Positions 15,684 to 23,820 of a stretch of DNA of 64,000 bases are shown one piece after another. A program made the position numbers and the translations under genes. The stretch comes from Clostridia bacterium (GTDB taxonomy: Bacteria; Bacillota; Clostridia; Oscillospirales; Acutalibacteraceae). The stretch covers positions 1 to 64,000 of the forward strand of contig JAFSIV010000023.1 of assembly GCA_017439585.1 (NCBI GenBank), read 5' to 3'. The notes beneath the pieces are model-generated. The model was not told the origin of the DNA. It saw only the letters and a program-made list of their open reading frames with translations, and made no database searches. Numbering within the stretch: the first letter of the stretch is position 1; every line of letters starts with the position of its first letter.

Positions 15684-18173
15684 TTATTTAATTACATATT
15701 TTCCTGATTTCAAAGTAAAAACAATTCGGTTTTCTTCTCTTTTTGCGTTTAATTCTTCGTTTGAATAATAAACATCATTGATAAAGAAGCCATCGTTTTC
15801 GGATAACAATTTTATTTCGGCTGTCTGACCGCTTGGGATAGTGAATATGTATTCAAAACCCCAGTCGCATTTTTTCCATTCGCTTTCTATTCTGCCTGAA
15901 ACCGAATTGTAAGAAGCACGGGCAAAGGTGATTTTTTCCTGACCGTCAGGTAAAAATGTGCGCATATCGGGGGTGGGCGCTAGTATAAAATGAGAAAATC
16001 CCGCAGAATTTTCGAGTGGCATAATTCCGCAAATGCCCGAATAAAACCATTCTGCAACAGCGCCGTATGCATAATGATTAAAGGAGTTCATATTTATATC
16101 TCCAAAACCGCTTTTCTTTGTATAAGAATTCCATCTTTCCCAAACGGTAGTAGCCCCTTGATTTACCGAATAAAGCCAAGAGGGGTCTTTGGTTTGCAAA
16201 AGAAGGTTATAGCAAAGGTCATAAAGACCTACTTTTGCTAAGGTTTGGCATAAAATTCCTGTACCGACAAAGCCTGTTGAAAGGGTATAATCATTATTTT
16301 CGATTGCAAGACGCAATTTGTTTATAATATTGGTTTTTTCTTTGCCTTCTACCATGTCAAAAGCAAGAGGAAGTAGACAAGCAGTTTGAGAGTTGAAAAT
16401 TAGTTCTCCATTTTTAATATATTTATTTTTCCAATAAGCTATAATATTTTCTTTTAAGCTCTTGTAATATAACGCACGGTCGGTTTTGCCTAATATATTA
16501 GAAAATTTTTCCATAAGAAGCGCATCATAGGCATAGTAACAGACTGAGATATACTTTTTATCTGTAACCTCATAATTCAGCCAATCACCCCAGGTATCGT
16601 TTGGACCTTCGAAACCAAACTGTTCAAGGAATTTCATATATTTTTCCATTGAATCATAATGCTCGGCAACGATATCGGTATCGTTATACATAAGCCATAC
16701 AGTATAGGGGACAATCAATCCTGCATCTGCCCAAGCGGCGCCGCCCTGAAAATCGGTATTTTCGTTAGGGGTTAGAATTCTCGGGATAACATCGGCATAA
16801 GCGCCACCAAATCCTATTTGCGAATCTCTTGCATCGGCAAGCCATTTATGCATAAAAGAAGCGGTGTTCGCCATATATGAAGCGGCTCTGCCAAATATCT
16901 GTGTGTCTCCCGTCCAGCCGATTCTTTCGTCTCGCTGAGGGCAGTCGGTAGGCACGCTCAAATAGTTGCTTCTCATACCCCAAACAACATTGGAGTAAAG
17001 CTTATTAACATTTGCGTGGCTACACTCAAATGTACCGATTTCTTCTAAATCTGAGCCGATAACCTCACCTTTAACCGATAGAATTTGAATATCGTTATCG
17101 GTGTTAAATTCTAAATAACGGAAGCCATAAAAGGTATGAAGCGGTGAAAATTCCTCTTCGGCTTCACCTGATGTTATGTAAACCAAACGAGAAAGAGCTG
17201 AGCGGTAGTTTTCTATATAGATACTGCCTTTTGGGCCGTCATTACCGCGGTTTTTTTCACCACTGTCATTAAGCATTTCTGCAAAAAATATTTCGATACG
17301 AGTGCCCTTTGGAGCTTTAATTTTAAATCTCGGTCTGCCGACCATATTCTGCCCCATATCAAGAGTAAGCGACTGTCCCTTTCTAAGCTCGCAATTTTCA
17401 CAGCCGATTCCAACCTTTTGAGATATAATGTTAATTTCGCCGAAATCGGTGTTATTATCGATAGTACCGCTATAAACCGTTGCGCAAACGGGAATGCGTT
17501 CAAGCTCGGGTTTTATTCGTATATACGGACCGTTATGTGCTTTGATTTCACCCTTGAAATCGGAGAAAATCGCCGCTTTTGTAAAGCTATAATCAGCTGC
17601 CGAATATGCGTGGGGAATAGTTGCATCGTAATATTCGCCGTCATAAAAATCGGCTCGCATAACAGGACCGCATATAGCGGTTTCCCAACTATCGTCAGTA
17701 GCAATAATTTGGGTTTCGCCGTCTTTATAAGTGATTTCAAATTCACCGCAGAAAGCACAATTTTTAAAGCCGTAATACCCGAAAGAAATTCTGCCTGACC
17801 ACCAACCTGTCGATACCTCTGCAACGAATAAGTTTGCGTTTTGGCAAATATCTGTTATATCGTATTCTATTTCATAAACCCGTTTAGTATAGTCGGTCCA
17901 ACCGGGTTTAAGCTCATCATAAACCGTTTTCTGATTAACCTTTCGACCTATTCTTTCGCCGTTTAAGTACATTTCATAAACACCCAAGGCGGTCGAACGC
18001 AAAATCACAGATTTTACCGTCTTATCTTTAAGCGAAAAACTTTTTTTAAAGGTTAAAATACCTTCTCTCGCTTCTAGTTTTAAATTGCGGTTATTAAAAA
18101 CACCGCTTCCCCAAGGATTAGGAAAAGACTGTTCAGAATAATTGTTATTTGTTATAAATAATGCTTTTTTCAT
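15684..18173 (-). CDS. GH78 alpha-L-rhamnosidase
   Basis: The 829-aa enzyme matches family GH78. An N-terminal beta-sandwich region (residues ~40-330) includes SVILRSTALGVYEMYLNGERIG, ELKPGWTDYTKRVYEI and VSTGWWSGRISFGYYGF. The (alpha/alpha)6 catalytic barrel follows, with VPTDCPQRDERIGWTGDT near residues 405-420; its Glu is the expected general acid. The C-terminal cap has FNHYAYGAVAEWFY and a beta domain. It should release terminal rhamnose from glycosides or oligosaccharides by inversion. No signal peptide is present, so it acts on imported material. GGAAGGATT precedes the ATG; it lies 17 bases after the 641-aa gene in the same operon. Confidence 0.93.
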   Translation of the reverse strand: MKKALFITNNNYSEQSFPNPWGSGVFNNRNLKLEAREGILTFKKSFSLKDKTVKSVILRSTALGVYEMYLNGERIGRKVNQKTVYDELKPGWTDYTKRVYEIEYDITDICQNANLFVAEVSTGWWSGRISFGYYGFKNCAFCGEFEITYKDGETQIIATDDSWETAICGPVMRADFYDGEYYDATIPHAYSAADYSFTKAAIFSDFKGEIKAHNGPYIRIKPELERIPVCATVYSGTIDNNTDFGEINIISQKVGIGCENCELRKGQSLTLDMGQNMVGRPRFKIKAPKGTRIEIFFAEMLNDSGEKNRGNDGPKGSIYIENYRSALSRLVYITSGEAEEEFSPLHTFYGFRYLEFNTDNDIQILSVKGEVIGSDLEEIGTFECSHANVNKLYSNVVWGMRSNYLSVPTDCPQRDERIGWTGDTQIFGRAASYMANTASFMHKWLADARDSQIGFGGAYADVIPRILTPNENTDFQGGAAWADAGLIVPYTVWLMYNDTDIVAEHYDSMEKYMKFLEQFGFEGPNDTWGDWLNYEVTDKKYISVCYYAYDALLMEKFSNILGKTDRALYYKSLKENIIAYWKNKYIKNGELIFNSQTACLLPLAFDMVEGKEKTNIINKLRLAIENNDYTLSTGFVGTGILCQTLAKVGLYDLCYNLLLQTKDPSWLYSVNQGATTVWERWNSYTKKSGFGDINMNSFNHYAYGAVAEWFYSGICGIMPLENSAGFSHFILAPTPDMRTFLPDGQEKITFARASYNSVSGRIESEWKKCDWGFEYIFTIPSGQTAEIKLLSENDGFFINDVYYSNEELNAKREENRIVFTLKSGKYVIK

Positions 18174-18190
18174 AAGTAAATCCTTCCGTA

Positions 18191-20116
18191 TTATTTCATA
18201 AGCCTTATGAAGCTGAATTCAAAGGCAGAAAGCTTTGATAGATATATCTTGCCATTTTCTAGTTTTCCACAGCAGTTTACAAATTCTGCCGAAGAAAATT
18301 CCTCAGATAACTGTATAACAGGATTTTCCACCGCGTCGGCAAAAAAGTTCCAAAGGCCTATGGAAAACTCGTTTTCGTTTTCTTTGCAAAGGATATATAA
18401 ATCGGGGTTACCCTTGCAGATGGCGGGGAGGGGTTTGTTTAATTTTGCGATATACTCGAAAAGCATATTCTGCATAGCGTATGAACGATATCTGTTTTTA
18501 TGAGTTTTGTATGCATCAAAGGAGAAAACGATAAATTTTTGACCGTTTTTGTTTTGATAAAATACAGTATCGGGGTGTTCTGTACCGCAAAGTCCGTTTG
18601 TTGCAAGAATTTCGGCATCAGCTTTATAGGTTACTTCGTAGACAGAGCCAGCGTCATAACTGCTTTCGACATATTCATTATCCCCCTTAAAATGCAATAG
18701 GGGAGCATTAGAAATAACAGAGCCTATTTTTTCAATACCAACATCTATTCCTTTATCCATTAGGATTTGAGCGGCTTTAATGTCGATAATAAGTCCGTTT
18801 GAAAGGGAAGCTTCGGGTATGTATTTAGCATTTTCACCGAATGCTATACCCACAGCGTTTTCTATTGTGTAGCTTGTTGGAATGGTGTTATCCGAAAGCA
18901 TTTTTGCGGCAGGCGAAAAGAAAAGATTTTGCATATAATCGTTTCCAATATACTTGTCATTTGGCAAATCGGCATTTCTAACCTTGTTCATAAATTCATA
19001 AATTCTAACGCCGCAATCGGTTTTATCTTTAAACAAACGGTCTATTTCCTCATAAAGAGGCTTGTTTTTGATATGAGAGGCAATATAGCCGTTCTCATAT
19101 TCAGGAGAGGAGGTATAAGAAAGGGAATATTTTAAAATACCGTTTGCAGTGCCTGCGGCTCTGAGCGCGGTGTCAAACCCTTCAAGGTATGAAGCGGGGC
19201 AACGGTGCCTCGGTCTCGGATAAACATCACCCTCGCACATGATCTCAATATCTTCGTCATCACACCAAGCGCGTTCCATTCTTTCTTGCTCAATAACTCC
19301 TTGAAGTCTTTGACCGAATGCTTGATTTACTGCCCAATAGGGAGCTCCGCTTAGCCTTATAAGAGGTTTGGTGTTGCCTGCTAATATTTTTGTTATCGTA
19401 TAGGCATCAACACCGTCTAAATCCCAAGAGGACATACAAGCGCAAAAAGCCATACGAATATCGGGATTTATTGAATCTACCGCTATACGCACATTTTTTG
19501 CAAAATTTTTAAGACTTTCTCCCAATGAGATTAAAAATGCATCTCTGAAACGGTTTTGACCGCCGCAGAAAAGCTTTTCTTGAAGCTTTTCTCGGCTAAC
19601 AGCTTCGCCAAGCTTTTCGCTCATCATTTTAAGGTGGTTATCGCAGCAACAACCAAAACCCGTTGGCAAATTGCCAAAACGGAAATCATCATCAAACATA
19701 ATGATATCGGGAGATAATTTTGCAACTGCTTTCAAAAAATCGCAGGTATCGGTAATAAATTCCTCGGAGGATGGGCAGAAAAAGGCAGAGCTAATTTCAC
19801 CTGTGGGCTCGCAACCGCTGTTTTCTTCGGCGGTTTTCCCGTTAAAAGCGGTTATAATAGGCATATCAAAGGGAGCTTTATCGAGGTTTGAACGCCAAAA
19901 GGTCCATAGCCAAACCCCTGTTTCTAAGCCTTCTGATTTGTAAAACTTTATTAAATCTTCTAATGATTTTAAGGTATCTTTTCTTTTGTCCTGGTCAAAT
20001 GAAAGAATAGGTATTGCTAAAAATATTCTTTCAGCATCCATTTTTCTTAGAGCCAAAAGGGTTTTATCTTTATCAAATCTTTCGCTAAGCATAACAGGAA
20101 CTGAAATTTTATACAT
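18191..20116 (-). CDS. Putative TIM-barrel glycosidase of unrecognised family
   Basis: I do not recognise this 641-aa protein as a member of a named family. The N-terminal ~400 residues read like a (beta/alpha)8 barrel: SEGLETGVWLWTFWRSN, SPDIIMFDDDFRFG near residue 140, RIAVDSINPDIRMAFCACMSSW, IEIMCEGDVYPRPRHR near residue 290-300 and NGILKYSLSYTSSPEYENG near 340. The acidic residues in the strand ends (DDD near 145, Glu near 297) are candidate catalytic groups. The C-terminal part resembles the beta-galactosidase trimerisation-like and beta-sandwich domains of GH42-type enzymes. It has no signal peptide. AAGGAG precedes the ATG, and it sits between a TIM-barrel epimerase and the GH78 gene, so a rhamnoside or uronide substrate is plausible. 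Confidence 0.65.
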   Translation of the reverse strand: MYKISVPVMLSERFDKDKTLLALRKMDAERIFLAIPILSFDQDKRKDTLKSLEDLIKFYKSEGLETGVWLWTFWRSNLDKAPFDMPIITAFNGKTAEENSGCEPTGEISSAFFCPSSEEFITDTCDFLKAVAKLSPDIIMFDDDFRFGNLPTGFGCCCDNHLKMMSEKLGEAVSREKLQEKLFCGGQNRFRDAFLISLGESLKNFAKNVRIAVDSINPDIRMAFCACMSSWDLDGVDAYTITKILAGNTKPLIRLSGAPYWAVNQAFGQRLQGVIEQERMERAWCDDEDIEIMCEGDVYPRPRHRCPASYLEGFDTALRAAGTANGILKYSLSYTSSPEYENGYIASHIKNKPLYEEIDRLFKDKTDCGVRIYEFMNKVRNADLPNDKYIGNDYMQNLFFSPAAKMLSDNTIPTSYTIENAVGIAFGENAKYIPEASLSNGLIIDIKAAQILMDKGIDVGIEKIGSVISNAPLLHFKGDNEYVESSYDAGSVYEVTYKADAEILATNGLCGTEHPDTVFYQNKNGQKFIVFSFDAYKTHKNRYRSYAMQNMLFEYIAKLNKPLPAICKGNPDLYILCKENENEFSIGLWNFFADAVENPVIQLSEEFSSAEFVNCCGKLENGKIYLSKLSAFEFSFIRLMK

Positions 20117-20129
20117 ATTAGAGTTCTCC

Positions 20130-21044
20130 TTATTCTTCGTATATGCCGTAAGCTGAGAGACAGGCTTTTCCTATCTCGAATAAGAATTTTTCTGCTGCGT
20201 CAAGCATTTCGGTTGAGGGGTTGAATAAACGGGTATCCTTTTCAAACTTTCGGCGTTTTAATTGCCATGTTTGTCCGAAGCTTATTGTGTTATCTGCTTC
20301 AAAGGTGAAATAACCTTTGTAATTAATATCTATAAGGGCGGTCATAACCTCGTCCATATTAAGAGTTCCGCAAAACAAAGCAATATGCTGGTCGCTTTTA
20401 CCGTAATTATCGTGAACATGAAGCGCTCTTAAATCATCACCCAAAGCTATGATATCTTTATACTGATGACCTTCGATATTTGCGTGTCCCAAATCCCAGC
20501 AGGCGTGCAAAAGGGGATGATTTACATATTCAATAAACTCCTTCATATCCGCGCCTGTGAAGAAGAAATATTTATTACCCATATTCGCTTTTGCACTGTT
20601 TTCTATAAGAACATTAACATTACTTTTTTCCATAGCAGGAAAAAGTGGCTTTAAGGCTTCAAGGTTCATTTCGAAATACTGTTCTTTTGTAATGTTATCC
20701 ATCCAACCTGTGTGGATAACTGCATTTTCAATACCGAGCATACCGCAAATTTCTATTGCTCTTATGGTACATTCAAGGTATTCATCAAAATTTTCTTCAT
20801 CGAGCGGATTGCAATTAGGCAGATGCGCTTGCACATATTTTATACCAAGCTCATTTGCCAATTCTTTCAAATTTTCAACATATTCTTTGTAATTTTCAAG
20901 CATAAAGGGGCTGTTTTTCTTATCTATGTCATAAAACGACAGGTCGATATATTTAAATCCTGCCTTTGCAATATGACGCACTCTTTCTAAATGGTCGTCT
21001 GACGGGATTGTTCTGAAATCGGAAGTTGTTGATGCAATTTTCAT
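20130..21044 (-). CDS. Sugar phosphate isomerase/epimerase family protein (xylose-isomerase-like TIM barrel)
   Basis: The 304-aa protein has the metal-binding pattern of the AP endonuclease 2/xylose-isomerase-like family: VIHTGWMDN, LIENSAKAN, CWDLGHANIEGHQ, LHVHDNYGKSDQH and FTFEADN supply the His, Glu and Asp ligands. Relatives are epimerases and isomerases of keto sugars, inosose or tagaturonate-type compounds. It is the first gene of the minus-strand operon with the putative glycosidase and GH78, 13 bases before the next gene. Its substrate could be the sugar released by those enzymes. GGAAAGG precedes the ATG. Confidence 0.85.
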   Translation of the reverse strand: MKIASTTSDFRTIPSDDHLERVRHIAKAGFKYIDLSFYDIDKKNSPFMLENYKEYVENLKELANELGIKYVQAHLPNCNPLDEENFDEYLECTIRAIEICGMLGIENAVIHTGWMDNITKEQYFEMNLEALKPLFPAMEKSNVNVLIENSAKANMGNKYFFFTGADMKEFIEYVNHPLLHACWDLGHANIEGHQYKDIIALGDDLRALHVHDNYGKSDQHIALFCGTLNMDEVMTALIDINYKGYFTFEADNTISFGQTWQLKRRKFEKDTRLFNPSTEMLDAAEKFLFEIGKACLSAYGIYEE

Positions 21045-21077
21045 AAAAATACAAACCTTTCCCCATTAATTATAGTA

Positions 21078-21106
21078 ATTATTGCATTTATAATTTGATT
21101 TGTCAA
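21078..21106 (-). promoter_or_regulatory. Promoter of the rhamnosidase operon
   Basis: On the minus strand TTGACA (21101-21106) is followed after 17 bases by AATAAT (21078-21083). It faces away from the AraC-family gene, whose product is the probable activator. Confidence 0.55.
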
Positions 21107-21196
21107 TGAGTTTCATTTTTTTTAGAAAAACGCGGTATGAAAAATATTAAAACCACAGTATTATTCGAAAAATTTAATTCTTAATCAATAAAAATG

Positions 21197-21224
21197 TTGA
21201 TTTTAAGCTTTGGTGTGATATAAT
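21197..21224 (+). promoter_or_regulatory. Promoter of the araC-type gene
   Basis: TTGATT (21197-21202), a 16-base spacer and TATAAT (21219-21224) precede the AAAGGAGAG ribosome-binding site of the regulator gene. Confidence 0.65.
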
Positions 21225-21258
21225 AAAATCAAAAAGGAAAGAAAGGAGAGTTTGTTTT

Positions 21259-22098
21259 ATGCCTACTTTTTTAACTAAAAAATTTCTGGGACATATATTC
21301 GTTAAAGAATTCGTAAATCATAAATCTACCGAAGTTCATTCTCATGAATATATAGAGTTGGCTTATGTTTTAGAGGGAGACGGAACTTCTGTTATAAACG
21401 GTATAAATGAACCTATTAAAGCAGGCAATTTCTATATTATAGATTATAATTCAACTCATTCCTATTTTTCCGAAAAAAAGGATTTTAAAATTTTAAACTG
21501 CCTGTTTTCACCTCAGATAATAGATTCTTCCTTTAAAAATGATATGAGCTTTGATGATGCGATAGCTGCATATTTTTTCAGAATCAGCGGAAGGCATATA
21601 AAGCTTCCTGTGGCTGATAGATTATATTACGACGAGACAGGCGAAATAAGAACTTTATTTGTGAATATGCTCAAAGAGTATAATGGTGGCGAAGCCGGTA
21701 ATATTGAATTGATAAGATATTACATCAGGTCGGTTCTTATTAATATTGCAAGAACTGTCGGAAGCTCAAACGAGGTTGATAAGGATATAAAATTTGTTAT
21801 AGACAGAATAAGGGAAAGATGTAACGAAAATATATTGCTAAGCGATATAGCTGATGAAATTCATTGTAGTCTGCCTTATTTGAGCGAAAAGTTTAAAACC
21901 CAAACGGGTATGACCTTTACCAAATATCTTAAAACTACCCGTATAGAAAAGGCGGCTTCGCTTTTATCCGCAACCGATATGACGATTGAAAAAATAGCAG
22001 AGCAGGTGGGTTATAATGATATAAAAACATTTTATTTGGTTTTTAAACAGATGACCGATATAACCCCTAAGCAATACCGAAAAAACAGTAAACTCTAA
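21259..22098 (+). CDS. AraC family transcriptional regulator
   Basis: The 279-aa regulator has an N-terminal cupin-like sensor (HSHEYIELAYVLEGDGTSVING, GNFYIIDYNSTHSYF) and a C-terminal double helix-turn-helix at residues ~180-275. The first HTH is ILLSDIADEIHCSLPYLSEKFK. The second gives the AraC signature IAEQVGYNDIKTFYLVFKQMTDITPKQYR. It is divergent from the rhamnosidase operon, with both promoters in the 214-base gap, and it also precedes the GH16 locus. It probably activates one or both in response to a sugar. GAAAGGAGAG precedes the ATG. Confidence 0.92.
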   Translation: MPTFLTKKFLGHIFVKEFVNHKSTEVHSHEYIELAYVLEGDGTSVINGINEPIKAGNFYIIDYNSTHSYFSEKKDFKILNCLFSPQIIDSSFKNDMSFDDAIAAYFFRISGRHIKLPVADRLYYDETGEIRTLFVNMLKEYNGGEAGNIELIRYYIRSVLINIARTVGSSNEVDKDIKFVIDRIRERCNENILLSDIADEIHCSLPYLSEKFKTQTGMTFTKYLKTTRIEKAASLLSATDMTIEKIAEQVGYNDIKTFYLVFKQMTDITPKQYRKNSKL

Positions 22099-22119
22099 TA
22101 TAATAAAAACCAGTTAAAA

Positions 22120-22162
22120 AGCACCTCAAACCGACTAAAAAATCGTGTTTGGGGTGCTTTTC
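22120..22162 (+). terminator. Intrinsic terminator after the araC-type gene
   Basis: AGCACCTCAAAC (22120-22131) pairs with GTTTGGGGTGCT (22147-22158), with one G-T pair, followed by TTTTCT. It isolates the regulator from the GH16 locus. Confidence 0.8.
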
Positions 22163-22209
22163 TAAATTTGGAAATAAATTCACCCATATAAATGGATTAA
22201 AACTACGGA

Positions 22210-22238
22210 TTGTGCATATTGCTTCATAGTGGTAAAAT
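22210..22238 (+). promoter_or_regulatory. Promoter of the GH16 glycan utilization locus
   Basis: TTGTGC (22210-22215), a 17-base spacer and TAAAAT (22233-22238) stand before the first gene of the long plus-strand locus. The -35 box is imperfect, in keeping with activator control. Confidence 0.5.
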
Positions 22239-22281
22239 AATAATGTATAAATTTGTGTATAGTGAGAAAGGATAAGCGGTT

Positions 22282-23754
22282 ATGACGCCTAAAAAGAAGA
22301 AAATAATAATTATTATCTTAGCAATACTATTAGCATTGCTCATTGTGGCAGGTTCGATTTGGTTGCTTTTTACTATTTTTGATGGTTTACCTGCCAAACG
22401 CAGAAAGAAAAAGGTTGTTATCATAAAGCAGTATCCGACAAGCGATGTCGGAACTACCGATGATGATGGTTATAGCGACGATTATGATGATTATTATGAA
22501 TCGGTAAGACGTGAGCTTTATCAGAAAACTCAAAACAGTGTTGTAAATTATGTTCCTGAATATAAAATAACTTCTAAGAAGTGGGACGGACCTAAGGGTT
22601 ATGTTATTGTAATTCCTAAGGGAGATAAGAATAGTAAACAGTTTGCAGAAAAAATTCAAAAATATTTCAAAAAGCAAGCCGGCATTGAGCTTGAAATAGT
22701 TACCGATAGCGAGAAGGAACAGAAAAAGGAAATTCTTATAGGTAACACTAACAGATATAAGTCAAAACTTTCGGAAAATGAATATGCTGTTAAGATTTCG
22801 GGCAGCAAGCTTATTTTCGAGGGCGGACATTATGTTATGTTAGGAAAAGCAACCGATTGGTTTGTAACTGCTAAATATGCCGAAGGTAAGGTAAATTGCT
22901 TAACAGGTCAAACCAAGGATTTTGCCGCAACCAAAGCAGGCGGATACAAATATGTTTGGGGAGACGAGTTCTCAGGCTTGGAAATTAATAACAAAAAATG
23001 GACCTTTGCTAACCGTATGGCAGGAAGCGCATTGCTTGAAACCAGAACAGATGAAAAAGTAGCGAGTGTTAGTCAGGATAATTTGCAGCTCAGAGCAATC
23101 CGTTCTTACAGAAAAGAAAACCCCGTTGCGCAGTATGCTACTATGCAGTCTTTAAACACAATGAAAACTATGAGCTTTATGCATGGTTATCTTGAAATGT
23201 CTGCAAGAGTGCCGTTCATTAGCGGTGCTTGGCCGTCTCTCTGGGCAAACAGCAACGGCGCTTTGAATAATACCAAAACCGACCCTTATACCATAGAGGT
23301 CGATATTTTCGAGGTGTTTTCTTCGGTTGATAAACTTGTTCCTAATATCCATAAATGGCGCGGACAGAATACTCCCAGCCAGTATAACACCGACCATATT
23401 GTAAACGGTGAAAGAGTACCGGCTACTCCGTATATATTTGAAAATACCGATAATTTAACAAATGAATATCATATCTATGGATTCAAATGGACCGAAAAGG
23501 AAATGACAATGTCGGTAGATGGTAAAGACTATATGACATTTGACCTTACAAAAGATTTCGATAATCAAGACGGTATGGACGGCTTCAAGGTGCCGATATC
23601 TATTCTTATAAACAATCATATGTTTGCTCCTGATGTTGAACTTATTAATGATGCGAGCAATGTTAATAATTTAGACCTTCCGTATGAGTACGATATCGAT
23701 TGGATAAGACTTTATCAGATTCCCGGAAAGGGAGAGCTTAATTTAGCTGATTAA
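22282..23754 (+). CDS. Membrane-anchored GH16 family glycoside hydrolase
   Basis: The 490-aa protein begins with a Lys-rich tip and one strongly hydrophobic segment (residues 7-33), which should anchor it to the outer face of the membrane; no lipobox follows. Residues ~100-215 form a small alpha/beta module (ILIGNTNRYKS, ATDWFVTAKYAEG) like the N-terminal domain of beta-hexosaminidases. The GH16 jelly roll runs from ~222 to 485, with the catalytic motif EVDIFE at 339-344 (nucleophile Glu339, acid Glu344). GH16 enzymes cut beta-1,3/1,4-glucans, galactans and related polymers. A laminarinase-like activity is likely but not proven. It is the first gene of the locus. Confidence 0.88.
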   Translation: MTPKKKKIIIIILAILLALLIVAGSIWLLFTIFDGLPAKRRKKKVVIIKQYPTSDVGTTDDDGYSDDYDDYYESVRRELYQKTQNSVVNYVPEYKITSKKWDGPKGYVIVIPKGDKNSKQFAEKIQKYFKKQAGIELEIVTDSEKEQKKEILIGNTNRYKSKLSENEYAVKISGSKLIFEGGHYVMLGKATDWFVTAKYAEGKVNCLTGQTKDFAATKAGGYKYVWGDEFSGLEINNKKWTFANRMAGSALLETRTDEKVASVSQDNLQLRAIRSYRKENPVAQYATMQSLNTMKTMSFMHGYLEMSARVPFISGAWPSLWANSNGALNNTKTDPYTIEVDIFEVFSSVDKLVPNIHKWRGQNTPSQYNTDHIVNGERVPATPYIFENTDNLTNEYHIYGFKWTEKEMTMSVDGKDYMTFDLTKDFDNQDGMDGFKVPISILINNHMFAPDVELINDASNVNNLDLPYEYDIDWIRLYQIPGKGELNLAD

Positions 23755-23820
23755 AAACGCAAAGACGAAAAACCTACCTTTGAATTAGGTTTGGATTAGT
23801 CGGGTAAGGGGCGAAAATTT

